In this document: piece by piece, positions 43,532 to 51,921 of the stretch
How positions within the stretch are numbered: the first letter of the stretch is position 1
Layout of the letters: each line of letters starts with the position of its first letter
NCBI GenBank assembly: GCA_963664255.1
Contig: OY760938.1
Coordinates: 992,001-1,056,000, forward strand
Direction: 5' to 3'
DNA length: 64,000 bases
Source of the DNA: G963663775 sp963664255
GTDB lineage: Bacteria; Bacillota; Clostridia; Oscillospirales; Butyricicoccaceae
The notes under the pieces: generated by a model
What the model saw: only the letters and a program-made list of their open reading frames with translations
Databases searched by the model: none
Told to the model about the DNA's origin: nothing
Program-made: the position numbers and the translations under genes

Positions 43532-44904
43532 TGCGAAAAATTGAACGACGTGCGGCACTTTGTTTGCTGCTTGCAGCAGGGCTGCTGCTTGGTTTATTGG
43601 TGTTTTGCTTCCGCTTTGTCACGGTCGGCGGCGACTGGGCATCCTTCCCTGCCAATCGGCATTTGTACAACTCCCAAGGTATCCTTATCGGCGGTCGTAT
43701 TTTAGACCGCAACGGCACGGTGCTTTCCGCCTCCACCGATAGCGGGCGCACCTATGCCGACAGCAAAACCGTACGCCGCGCCCTGCTCCACGCCGTGGGC
43801 GATACCGCGGGCAACATTGGCACAGGGGCGCAGACCGTCTTTGCTGACCGCATGACTGGCTATAATCTGATTACAGGCGCCTTCAAGCTGCTTGGCAGTG
43901 GGCAGAACCTCTATCTGACACTGGATGCCGACCTATGCGCAACGGCTTACGAGGCGCTCGACGGCGCACGTGGCGCGGTGGGCGTGTACAATTACGAAAC
44001 GGGCAAGGTGCTCTGCATGGTATCCACCCCGACCTTTGACCCGCAAAATCCACCCTCTTCCGAGGACATCGAATCGAGCGACCGCTATAATGGCGTGTAT
44101 GTCAACCGCTTTTTATCTGCGACCTTCACCCCTGGTTCGGTGTTCAAAACGGTGACCATCGCCGCCGCAATCGACACCGACCCCACGCTTTTTTCGCGGA
44201 AATTTACCTGCACAGGCAGCTGGAGCATCGGCAATGCGACCATCACCTGCCCCTCCGAACACGGCACACAAACCATTCAGGATGCGCTCGCCAACTCCTG
44301 CAACTGCGTGTTTGGACAGCTTGCCACCGAAGTCGGGGCAGAAACCATGCAGACCTATTTTGAAAAAGCAGGGCTTGCAGACAGCATTTCGATTTCCGGC
44401 ATCCAAACCGCCGCAGGCAGTGCGGATTTTTCCGATGATGACATCGGAAATCTGGCGTGGGCGGGCATTGGACAGCACAATGACCTCATCTGTCCCGCCA
44501 ATCTGATGGTGTATATGGGGGCGATTGCACGCGATGGTGTGCCGATTTTGCCCCAGTTAGTTGAAAAAACCACCACTTCGAGCGGCATTCCCACCAGTTT
44601 TTATCTAAAAAAGACAGGCAGCCGTATGCTGCAAACCGAAACGGCACAGCTGCTTTCCGACATGATGCGCGGTGATGTCACTGAAACCTATGGCGAAGAC
44701 CGCTTCCCCGACATGGAGCTGTGCGCCAAATCGGGCACGGCAGAGGTCGGCGGGGACAAATCGCCGCACGCATGGTTTGCAGGCTTTTGCCGCAATCCAG
44801 ACTATCCATACGCCTTTGTGGTGATGGTGGAAAACGGCGGCGGCGGCAACCGTGTGGCAGGTACGATTGCAGGCACGGTGCTGCGTGCGCTGTGTGATAC
44901 GTAA
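43531..44904 (+). CDS. Class B penicillin-binding protein (transpeptidase)
   Basis: 457 residues. N-terminal membrane anchor (about 9-30), a short pedestal, and a transpeptidase domain with SxxK in GSVFKTVT, SxN in ANSCNC and KSGTAE near residue 407. It matches PbpA-type proteins that pair with RodA/FtsW. It cross-links peptidoglycan. Overlap by one base with the SEDS gene (TGATG) indicates fixed stoichiometry. Confidence 0.93.
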   Translation: MRKIERRAALCLLLAAGLLLGLLVFCFRFVTVGGDWASFPANRHLYNSQGILIGGRILDRNGTVLSASTDSGRTYADSKTVRRALLHAVGDTAGNIGTGAQTVFADRMTGYNLITGAFKLLGSGQNLYLTLDADLCATAYEALDGARGAVGVYNYETGKVLCMVSTPTFDPQNPPSSEDIESSDRYNGVYVNRFLSATFTPGSVFKTVTIAAAIDTDPTLFSRKFTCTGSWSIGNATITCPSEHGTQTIQDALANSCNCVFGQLATEVGAETMQTYFEKAGLADSISISGIQTAAGSADFSDDDIGNLAWAGIGQHNDLICPANLMVYMGAIARDGVPILPQLVEKTTTSSGIPTSFYLKKTGSRMLQTETAQLLSDMMRGDVTETYGEDRFPDMELCAKSGTAEVGGDKSPHAWFAGFCRNPDYPYAFVVMVENGGGGNRVAGTIAGTVLRALCDT

Positions 44905-44913
44905 CACCTACAT

Positions 44914-44958
44914 CGCCCATGGGAATTCGTTGCAAGCGGATGCCCACGGGCGTTTTTT
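44914..44958 (+). terminator. Terminator of the FHA-SEDS/PBP operon
   Basis: CGCCCATGGG and CCCACGGGCG arms (one mismatch) followed by six T. Confidence 0.8.
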
Positions 44959-45091
44959 CTGCGGAAAATATTTCTACAAGGCTTGTTTTTATGCCAAAAA
45001 AGGGGTAAACTGTAGAGTAACTGGACGATAAATTGAAGCGGGCGATGCAATCGGCATCGGCACCGTTTCCCTTGCAAAGGAGCAACATTTC

Positions 45092-46303
45092 ATGACCAAA
45101 ATTGACATTATTTCTGGCTTTTTGGGCGCCGGAAAGACCACCCTTATCAAAAAACTGCTCAGCGAAGCCCTCTCAAATGAAAAAATTGTGCTGATTGAAA
45201 ATGAATTCGGCGAAATCGGTATTGACGGCGGATTTTTAAAAGAAGCAGGCGTGCAAGTCACCGAAATGAACTCCGGCTGCATCTGCTGTTCACTGGTGGG
45301 CGATTTCGGCGAAGCATTGGGTCAGGTGCTGGAGCAGTACCACCCCGACCGTGTGCTGATTGAGCCATCGGGTGTCGGCAAGCTGTCCGATGTCATTCGC
45401 GCAGTGGAAGGCGTGGCGACGGAGCACCCCGTTGTGCTAAACAGCTTTGTCACGGTGGTTGATGCGGGCAAAATCAAGATGTATCTGCGTAATTTTGGCG
45501 AGTTTTATCTCAATCAAATCGAAAATTCCTGTGCGATTATTCTTTCCCGTACGGCTTCGATGCCGCAGGAAAAGCTGGATGCTGCGGTTGCTATGCTGCG
45601 GGAGCATAACGCAAAGGCACACATCGTCACCACCTCTTGGGACGCACTGACGGGCGCACAGCTGTTAGGCGCCATGGAGGATTCCCATTCTCTAGCGGAT
45701 GCAATGCGTGCCGAATTGGAACATGCACACGACCACGGCTGCGGCTGCGGACATGACCACCACCATGAGCACGACCATGACTGCGACTGCGGGCATGAAC
45801 ACCACCACGAGCACGACCATGCCTGCGGCTGCGGGCATGAACACCACCACGAGCACGACCATGACTGCGACTGCGGACATGACCACCACCACGAGCATGA
45901 CCACGACTGCGATTGCGGACATGACCACCACCATGAGCACGACCATGACTGCGACTGCGGACATGACCACCACCATGAGCACAACCATGACTGCGACTGC
46001 GGGCATGAACACCATCATCATGCGGCAGACGATATTTTCACCGCTTGGGGACGGGAAACCCCACGGCAGTTCACCGAGCAGGAACTTTCCTTTGCGTTGG
46101 ATGCGCTTAACAGTGCGTCCTATGGTATGGTTCTGCGTGCCAAGGGCATTCTGCCCTGCACAGATGGCACGTGGCTGCACTTCGATTATGTACCGGGCGA
46201 ACCGGAAATCCGCCGTGGCAGTGCCGATTATACAGGGCGTTTGTGCGTCATTGGTGCAGACCTTGCCGAACCACAGCTTGCCGAGCTGTTCGGCATCGAA
46301 TAA
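45092..46303 (+). CDS. CobW/COG0523 GTPase metallochaperone with 7x His/Cys/Asp repeat tail
   Basis: 403 residues. G1 GFLGAGKTT, the metal motif SGCICC near residue 66 and EPSGVGKLSDV near 90 mark a COG0523 GTPase. Residues 213-310 are seven tandem 14-residue units of the type HDHDCDCGHDHHHE, followed by a CobW C-terminal domain (FTAWGRETP to LAEPQLAELF). The tail could hold many Zn2+ or other divalent ions. Such enzymes deliver metal to client proteins. AAAGGAG precedes the ATG. A second CobW-like protein follows after 12 bases. Confidence 0.92.
   Translation: MTKIDIISGFLGAGKTTLIKKLLSEALSNEKIVLIENEFGEIGIDGGFLKEAGVQVTEMNSGCICCSLVGDFGEALGQVLEQYHPDRVLIEPSGVGKLSDVIRAVEGVATEHPVVLNSFVTVVDAGKIKMYLRNFGEFYLNQIENSCAIILSRTASMPQEKLDAAVAMLREHNAKAHIVTTSWDALTGAQLLGAMEDSHSLADAMRAELEHAHDHGCGCGHDHHHEHDHDCDCGHEHHHEHDHACGCGHEHHHEHDHDCDCGHDHHHEHDHDCDCGHDHHHEHDHDCDCGHDHHHEHNHDCDCGHEHHHHAADDIFTAWGRETPRQFTEQELSFALDALNSASYGMVLRAKGILPCTDGTWLHFDYVPGEPEIRRGSADYTGRLCVIGADLAEPQLAELFGIE
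45728..46021 (+). repeat. Seven in-frame 42-bp tandem repeats encoding the metal-binding tail
   Basis: Seven consecutive 42-bp units without spacers encode HDHxCxCGHxHHHE-like blocks. Units four to six differ only at a few third positions, which suggests recent copy-number change by slippage or unequal recombination. Confidence 0.92.
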
Positions 46304-46315
46304 GGGGTGGCTGCT

Positions 46316-47257
46316 ATGGAAGTACCTGTTTATGCCTTTGCGGGGTTTTTGGAGAGCGGCAAGACCAGCTTTATGAAAGAAACCTTGGGTGACCCGAATT
46401 TTACGGAAGACGAACGCACGCTGATTCTGCTTTGCGAAGAAGGCGAAGAAAAATTTGACACCGCACTGCTGCAGCGCACCAATGCGATTCTTGTCAACAT
46501 AGAAAGCCAAGAGGAACTCAACCCTGCCCATCTCATGACCTTGACGGCACAATATCAGCCCGACCGCGTCCTGCTCGAATGGAATGGCATGTGGCCCATT
46601 GCCGAATTGGGCGTGTGCCTGCCGCAGGACTGGAACGTGTATCAAATCGTCACCATCATCAATTCTCAAACCTTTGAGCTCTATTCTGCGAATATGGGCA
46701 CACGTATGCTGGAGCAGATTGCCAATGCCGAGCTCGTGGTGCTCAATCGTGCCAACGAAGCCATCCGAGAAACGCTGCGGGCACGCAATTTACAGGCGAT
46801 GAATCCACGTGCCACCTTCTATTTTGACAACGAGGACGGCACTGCCGAGGAATATATGGACAGCAGTGAATTGCCGTTTGATATAGATGCGCCTGTAATT
46901 GAAATCTCGGACGAAAATTATGGCGCGTGGTATATCGATGCGATGCAGTCCCCTGAAAAATATGTCGGTAAAACGGTCAAGGTGACTGGCATGGTCTATA
47001 AGGGCAAGGATTTTGCGCCCGATGCCTTTGTGCCCGGTCGTTTCGCAATGGTTTGCTGTGCCGATGACATCACCTTCATCGGCTTCCTGTGCCAAAGCGA
47101 GGAGGCGAGCAAGTACCAACAAGAGGATTGGGTAACGGTCACCGCAACGATACAAACTGCCTATTATGCGCAGTTTCGGGGCGATGCGCCGGTGCTGTAC
47201 GCCACCCACATTGAACCCGCGCAAAAAGCCGACCCTGAACTCGTCTATTTTAACTAA
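46316..47257 (+). CDS. CobW-like GTPase with TIGR03943-like C-terminal domain
   Basis: 313 residues. P-loop GFLESGKTSF, then a G3E-like fold lacking the CxCC metal motif. From about residue 200 a different domain (YVGKTVKVTGMVYKGKDF, FAMVCCADDITFIGF) resembles the C-terminal half of the TIGR03943/YcgQ family, which is linked to zinc or nickel homeostasis with a permease. No permease gene is present. Operon partner of the His-rich chaperone. GGGGTGG precedes ATG 46316. Confidence 0.8.
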   Translation: MEVPVYAFAGFLESGKTSFMKETLGDPNFTEDERTLILLCEEGEEKFDTALLQRTNAILVNIESQEELNPAHLMTLTAQYQPDRVLLEWNGMWPIAELGVCLPQDWNVYQIVTIINSQTFELYSANMGTRMLEQIANAELVVLNRANEAIRETLRARNLQAMNPRATFYFDNEDGTAEEYMDSSELPFDIDAPVIEISDENYGAWYIDAMQSPEKYVGKTVKVTGMVYKGKDFAPDAFVPGRFAMVCCADDITFIGFLCQSEEASKYQQEDWVTVTATIQTAYYAQFRGDAPVLYATHIEPAQKADPELVYFN

Positions 47258-47264
47258 ATGCAGC

Positions 47265-47298
47265 AAAAAGCACCCGCTGATTTCAGCAGGTGCTTTTT
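47265..47298. terminator. Bidirectional terminator
   Basis: A 14- to 16-bp stem of AAAAAGCACCCGCTGA with its near-complement, giving A- and T-runs on both sides. It separates the rightward metallochaperone genes from the leftward ArsC-like gene. Confidence 0.9.
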
Positions 47299-47302
47299 GT
47301 AT

Positions 47303-47641
47303 CTATTCCCAAGTGCTCCAAATGTCTGGCTGATAGCCAACGGTTGCGGCAGTTTTTCCGTTGCGCACAATCGGTGTTTTCATCAGCGACGGGGTTTCCC
47401 GCAGCTTTTGTATGCGGTCCTCTTCCAATGCCAGATAGCGCAGGGTTGCCGCCTCTTTGGCATTCGGATTCACAAGTGCATCTATACCGCCGACTGCACG
47501 GCAAACCGATGTAAATTCGCCATCGCTCATTTCCTTTTGCGTCAAATCAATGAATTGCACTTTGATTTTGCGCTCTTGAAACCACCGCTGTGCTTTTTTG
47601 GTATCAAAACACTTCTTTGTGCCGAAAATCTGAATATTCAT
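47303..47641 (-). CDS. ArsC/Spx-family thioredoxin-fold protein
   Basis: 112 residues. The N-terminal MNIQIFGTKKCFDTKKA has a single redox Cys where Spx has CxxC. VNPNA near residue 60 and TPIVRNGKTAATVGYQPD near 88-105 are ArsC-family blocks. Members include arsenate reductases and Spx regulators; without ars genes nearby the function is open. Start ATG 47641. Confidence 0.82.
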   Translation of the reverse strand: MNIQIFGTKKCFDTKKAQRWFQERKIKVQFIDLTQKEMSDGEFTSVCRAVGGIDALVNPNAKEAATLRYLALEEDRIQKLRETPSLMKTPIVRNGKTAATVGYQPDIWSTWE

Positions 47642-47650
47642 CTGCTGTTC

Positions 47651-48856
47651 CTACTCCACAAAATATTGTTTCACAAAGTTTTTGGTATAAAAGACGATTA
47701 CATCCACGGTATAATCTCCATCATTGGAAATGACATGCACCGTGCCGCTACCGCCTGCACTGATTGCCTCGGCAAGCTGCAGGGGCGAGCTGTCAATGGT
47801 CTGTGTGGTGCCTGCAATCGTATACACATCCGCCGTATTCGCATCCTCTACGGCATCCAATATGCAAACCGTCACACCCTTTGCCGTGTTGACGGCATAC
47901 TCTTTTTTATCCACCGTAATGCGGTTTTCTCCATCAATGGCGGTGACCTTACTGCCCTTGGTTTCGATGTCCACCGTGTTGTAATCATCCGCAATCATGC
48001 CATAATTGATGCCAGATGTGCGGGAATATGCCTTCACGTGCTTGCCGAGCAGGTGCGCATAATTGCGGGTCATATTGTCGATGGTGGTGACACTGGTTTT
48101 GCCGTCCTCCAAAATCCGTGCCTGCACTAATCCCACTGTCGTGCCATCAATGGATGCCCCAATGGAACTGAGCAGCACCCCGTCATACGTCACCAGCCGC
48201 ATGGTGCGCTTGCCCATGGTTTCGTCTGTGGCATTGAATTTGGCACTATTGTTCGACCACTTGACATAATCCAGCTCAAGAGCATTGGCAAGCAGCTGTG
48301 CGGCAAATTCTCGTGTCAGCGGCTCGGTCAAGGACATGGTGACATTCTCTAGCAGACCCGCATTGCTGGCATAGCGCAGCACATTGCTCTGCCAATCGCT
48401 GCCCGAAAAGCCGGCATGCGTGCTGTCATATCCAGAAAGCACCAGCAGCATTTTTGCCGTTTCCACGGCAGTAACGCTGTCATCCGGTGCAAATTTTCCA
48501 TTGCCCTTACCGCTGAGCAGTTCTGCCGAATAACAATACTGAATGTAATTTTTTGCCCAACTATAATCAATGTCCCAAAAAGGCACGCTGACCGCATCAT
48601 ATTTCGATGCATCATCTGAGCCAGTAGCCAACACATACAGAATTTTTGCCATTTCCGCACGGGTGACGGTTTTGGTTGGCTCAAATTTGCCGTTGTCATA
48701 GCCACTCATAATGCCTAGCAAATTGACGATGTTCACCGCCTCGGTTTGGTTGATTTTCGACTGGTCTTTAAAGGTGCTGCTGGTGCTCGCTGCTGCGGCA
48801 GTGCTTCCCAACAACAGCATTCCTGCCAAAAGCACGGCACAAAGTCTGCGTTTCAT
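47651..48856 (-). CDS. SLH-domain surface protein (short)
   Basis: 401 residues. Signal peptide (MKRRLCAVLLAGMLLLGS, cleavage after AAA) and three SLH modules at about 28-205: VNLLGIMSGYDNGKFEPTKTVTRAEMAKIL, the FAPDDSVTAVETAKMLL module and LTREFAAQLL. The rest shows a beta-rich domain (GKRTMRLVTYDGVLLSSI, LLGKHVKAY, ITVDKKEYAV) shared with the next two genes. SLH domains bind pyruvylated secondary wall polymer. It lies 16 bases after the next SLH gene and is co-transcribed with it. Confidence 0.9.
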   Translation of the reverse strand: MKRRLCAVLLAGMLLLGSTAAAASTSSTFKDQSKINQTEAVNIVNLLGIMSGYDNGKFEPTKTVTRAEMAKILYVLATGSDDASKYDAVSVPFWDIDYSWAKNYIQYCYSAELLSGKGNGKFAPDDSVTAVETAKMLLVLSGYDSTHAGFSGSDWQSNVLRYASNAGLLENVTMSLTEPLTREFAAQLLANALELDYVKWSNNSAKFNATDETMGKRTMRLVTYDGVLLSSIGASIDGTTVGLVQARILEDGKTSVTTIDNMTRNYAHLLGKHVKAYSRTSGINYGMIADDYNTVDIETKGSKVTAIDGENRITVDKKEYAVNTAKGVTVCILDAVEDANTADVYTIAGTTQTIDSSPLQLAEAISAGGSGTVHVISNDGDYTVDVIVFYTKNFVKQYFVE

Positions 48857-48872
48857 CTATCATCCCTCCTGT

Positions 48873-51644
48873 TTATACATCGGCAAGTGTCAAGTTGACC
48901 TCTCCATTTCCATCTGCAGCAATGGTGTAGGTCACTTCTTGCTTCGCCTCCAATGTTACGGTTTTGGTGGCAAGACCCGTGTCTGCGAATACGGCATTTT
49001 GCAGGGTAATCAGCTTGGTTGCCCCCTTGGTATCCTTGAGCGTCACGGTTAGGCTGTCCCCCATCATGACACTTTCTGCCCCTGAAATGGTGGCTTTGGT
49101 CTTGCCGTTTGAAATCTTTTTCGTGTATACGCTGACATACAAGCCAGGCACATCCAGCTTATTGCGCACATCCACCACAAGCAGTGCCACGCCAGCGGTG
49201 CCCTTTGGAATCAGCATCGTGTTGGGATAGGTATAGCCGCCAGTGGTCTGCGCCGTTTGCACCGTGCCGCTGGTCTGTCCGATTTCATCGGCAAGCTGGG
49301 CACTGCTGTCCACGTACAGCACCTTGGTGCTGCTGTCCATCGTAAAGGTCTTGTCCTCGCTTTGGATGGCATAGGTCAGCGCATTTCCAGACACCGCCTT
49401 GAGGGGGCGAATATACATGCCATCACCTTCACTGCCATAGCATGCCACACCCGCAATCGTTCCATCTTTGTCGATGTCTGTATAACCGATGACCATGCCC
49501 CGCAGGCGGTCTGTGGCTTCCAAATCCGAATCTCCGATTTGCTCCAGCACCGAATGATAGCGTTCGCCATCCCAAAAGGTATAACTGAGGGTGGTTTTAC
49601 TAGTCAGTACACTGTCGCTGACGATATAGCCGTAGCCGTCATTTTCCAAATCGGGCATTTTGCTGACCGCCACCGCCATCAGATAAACGGTGTCCTCTTC
49701 TTTGTCCGTCTGTGCCGTTTGCATAAAGGCTGCCAACCCGCCGCCGGAAACAATGACGCTGTCCTCTGCGGTGAACATGTTCGTATATTGATTTGCACCG
49801 ACAATCTGAAAGCTGTTGCCGCCTGCTGCATACAAAATTACACTGGCGGTGGGTGCAAGCGTCACGCCCTTATAGGCACTCTTGGTAATCGGCTTGCCGC
49901 CCGAGGGCTTGCTACCTGACCAACCGCTAATCAGACCATTGTCCACGGCGGTGTAGTTGCTGTAATAATTTTCTGACGTGGTTAGTGGGTCAAAATAATA
50001 GGAATCATTGGAACCGACCATAATTTCATAAAAATTACCCTTTACTAGGTCACTGAATCCTAAATTTGTGCCCTCTGCCACTGTCACAATCTTCGTTGAA
50101 CCGTCCATAAACAGCAGCTTGGCTTGATTTCCATTTAGGTTGCTATCAAGTCCCAACACCATCGCCACATTGGAAAACACGGTACTGGTAACGTCCGAGG
50201 TGCTTTTGGTGTAAAACAGCACATGGTTCACCAAAATATATTCAACCGTTTCGCCGCCCTTAATCTCATTCATTGCATAATTTTCTGCCGCACGAGCATA
50301 GTCCGTACCATCCAAGTTGTAGGTATCATATGGGTCTTTCTCGCCCTTGACGCTTTTGACTGTCCCCGTGCGTTTGGTTGCCTTGACGATGTCATATTGG
50401 TCGTTGTAGCCATTGTGGGTGATGATAACATAATCATCCTTTGCAATCCCCGTCTGGATGTTATCTTCTGCAAATTTATATTCCACGCCGCCTGCCTTGA
50501 TGGATTTTTTGCTGACGGTGGTGACGGGAGCCACCAAATAGGGCTGCACCAGTGCCAGCTCCAAATCGCCGTCATCGTTGCTGTCCACCAAAATGATTTG
50601 GTCTGGGGACTGTGTGTCCACCAAATCACTGCCTGCGGTAATTTTTTTGTCATACGCGCCATCTTGATAGACTTTCATGCCGTCTGCGTTCAAATCATAT
50701 TTGATGTCATTGCATTTGATGCCAGTGCCATTTTGCTTGATGTCGGCATGGTTGACCGTGACACAGGTGCTTCCATCGGTTTCATAGACGCCGAGCACTT
50801 GGTTCACCTTGTCGTTTTTGTTCATGACACGAATGCGATGCCCAAGCAAACCTGTATAATCCTGTGAAATACTGCTAAATGTTGTTAATCTAGAGTTGCT
50901 GTCTGACAAATCCTCATCATTCTGCACAATCGTGATGGAATCCTCCTGCACCTTGACGAGCGTGCCCACGCTGGTATACATCCCCAAATATTTTTCGCCA
51001 ACCGTGCGCTTTAAGCCGTCCTTGTCCAGCGCATCATAGCTTTCTGAATCCTTGGACCATGTCACGCAGTTCCCATCAATGGCATTGTAAAGCAGCTGTG
51101 CGGCATATTGGCGGGGCAATGCCGCCGTAAAGTCGCAATTCACGTCATCAAGCAGGTGCGCATCTGCCGCAAGGGCAAGGGTACTCTGCTCCCACGTTTT
51201 TCCGGTCAAGCCTGCACGGGTGGGGTCATATCCCATCACAACAAGCAGCATTTTTGCCGCTTCACTGCCCGTCACGGTTTCATCGGGTGCAAACCGAGTG
51301 GCTGTTCTGCCCGCCAAAATGTTATTCAGCTGACAATATTTAATATATCCCCGTGCCCAATGCCCGCTGATGTCTGTGAAATCCGTCGATACGTCTTGAT
51401 AGGCTGACGCATCGCTTGTGCCCAGACAAACGGCATAAATCATCTTTGCCATTTCGCCGCGGGTGACGGTGGCATTCGGTTTGTAACTGCCGTCTGCATA
51501 GCCGCCGACAATCTTAAGCGAAGAGAGCATCTGTACCGCTTCGGTGGCGTCAATCTGCCCTGCATCGGTGAACGCCGCCCCTGCAAAGCTGGTCAGCACA
51601 CACACACACGCAACAAGCCAAGCGAAAATCCGCTTTTTCATCAT
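48873..51644 (-). CDS. SLH-domain surface protein (923 residues)
   Basis: Start ATG 51644 follows AAAGGAG. Signal peptide to about residue 23, three SLH modules at about 26-205 (LKIVGGYADGSYKPNATVTRGE, FAPDETVTGSEAAKMLL, LPRQYAAQLLYNAI), then a long beta-rich region. The part after SLH (VGEKYLGMYTSVGTLVKV, LLGHRIRVM, VNQVLGVYETD) is homologous to the two SLH neighbours. The C-terminal end has an Ig-like strand pattern. It should be on the cell surface, anchored non-covalently. The promoter with an array of dyads lies just upstream. Confidence 0.9.
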   Translation of the reverse strand: MMKKRIFAWLVACVCVLTSFAGAAFTDAGQIDATEAVQMLSSLKIVGGYADGSYKPNATVTRGEMAKMIYAVCLGTSDASAYQDVSTDFTDISGHWARGYIKYCQLNNILAGRTATRFAPDETVTGSEAAKMLLVVMGYDPTRAGLTGKTWEQSTLALAADAHLLDDVNCDFTAALPRQYAAQLLYNAIDGNCVTWSKDSESYDALDKDGLKRTVGEKYLGMYTSVGTLVKVQEDSITIVQNDEDLSDSNSRLTTFSSISQDYTGLLGHRIRVMNKNDKVNQVLGVYETDGSTCVTVNHADIKQNGTGIKCNDIKYDLNADGMKVYQDGAYDKKITAGSDLVDTQSPDQIILVDSNDDGDLELALVQPYLVAPVTTVSKKSIKAGGVEYKFAEDNIQTGIAKDDYVIITHNGYNDQYDIVKATKRTGTVKSVKGEKDPYDTYNLDGTDYARAAENYAMNEIKGGETVEYILVNHVLFYTKSTSDVTSTVFSNVAMVLGLDSNLNGNQAKLLFMDGSTKIVTVAEGTNLGFSDLVKGNFYEIMVGSNDSYYFDPLTTSENYYSNYTAVDNGLISGWSGSKPSGGKPITKSAYKGVTLAPTASVILYAAGGNSFQIVGANQYTNMFTAEDSVIVSGGGLAAFMQTAQTDKEEDTVYLMAVAVSKMPDLENDGYGYIVSDSVLTSKTTLSYTFWDGERYHSVLEQIGDSDLEATDRLRGMVIGYTDIDKDGTIAGVACYGSEGDGMYIRPLKAVSGNALTYAIQSEDKTFTMDSSTKVLYVDSSAQLADEIGQTSGTVQTAQTTGGYTYPNTMLIPKGTAGVALLVVDVRNKLDVPGLYVSVYTKKISNGKTKATISGAESVMMGDSLTVTLKDTKGATKLITLQNAVFADTGLATKTVTLEAKQEVTYTIAADGNGEVNLTLADV

Positions 51645-51679
51645 AAATCCCTTCTCCTTTGGCATGGTTTACTCATTCT

Positions 51680-51708
51680 ATGATACGCCATTTTGCGCTT
51701 TTCGTCAA
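51680..51708 (-). promoter_or_regulatory. Promoter of the short-SLH operon
   Basis: On the minus strand TTGACG (51708-51703) and TATCAT (51685-51680) with a 17-base spacer. The expected start near 51673 gives a 29-base leader. The -35 is 14 bases from a dyad array. Confidence 0.8.
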
Positions 51709-51722
51709 GGCGGGTGCAGAAG

Positions 51723-51828
51723 TGCACGATATGTGTCTTTGTTTGACGCATGGTGCACGAAATGTGCATCATGGTTTGATGAACGCACAATAGGTGCACC
51801 AAAATGCAGACAACTGCACGATATGTGC
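51723..51828. promoter_or_regulatory. Array of four phased 15-bp dyads (TGCAC-N5-GTGCA) upstream of an SLH promoter
   Basis: Dyads begin at 51723, 51754, 51784 and 51814, that is 31, 30 and 30 bases apart, close to three helical turns. Two are perfect (TGCACGAAATGTGCA and TGCACGATATGTGCA); two have one or two changes in one arm. Interspersed GTTTGA motifs recur. The array starts 14 bases upstream of the -35 of the leftward SLH operon, placing dyad centres near -57, -88, -118 and -148. This looks like binding sites for a dimeric activator. Confidence 0.8.
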
Positions 51829-51839
51829 ACAGACAGACG

Positions 51840-51870
51840 AAAAAAGCCCCCTCGGTTTCCCGAGGGGACT
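51840..51870 (-). terminator. Terminator of the large S-layer gene
   Basis: On the minus strand, AGTCCCCTCGG and CCGAGGGGGCT form an 11-bp stem with a GAAA-type loop followed by six T. It ends the 1141-residue SLH gene transcript 52 bases after its stop. Confidence 0.9.
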
Positions 51871-51921
51871 TTCGACTGCGATACACGATTCACATGAACC
51901 GAATCCTGAGAAACTCAGAGA

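Noticed and set aside
45728..46021. 42-bp repeats as a CRISPR or VNTR outside a gene
   Set aside because: Units are directly joined without spacers and in frame within a complete GTPase gene.
47303..47641. True arsenate reductase
   Set aside because: Only the fold and one Cys are seen; no ars genes are next to it, and the ArsR fragment at 19.2 kb is a broken piece far away.
51723..51828. Dyad array as a small CRISPR array
   Set aside because: The repeat is only 15 bp, the spacers are 15-16 bp, no cas genes are near, and the array sits directly upstream of a promoter.
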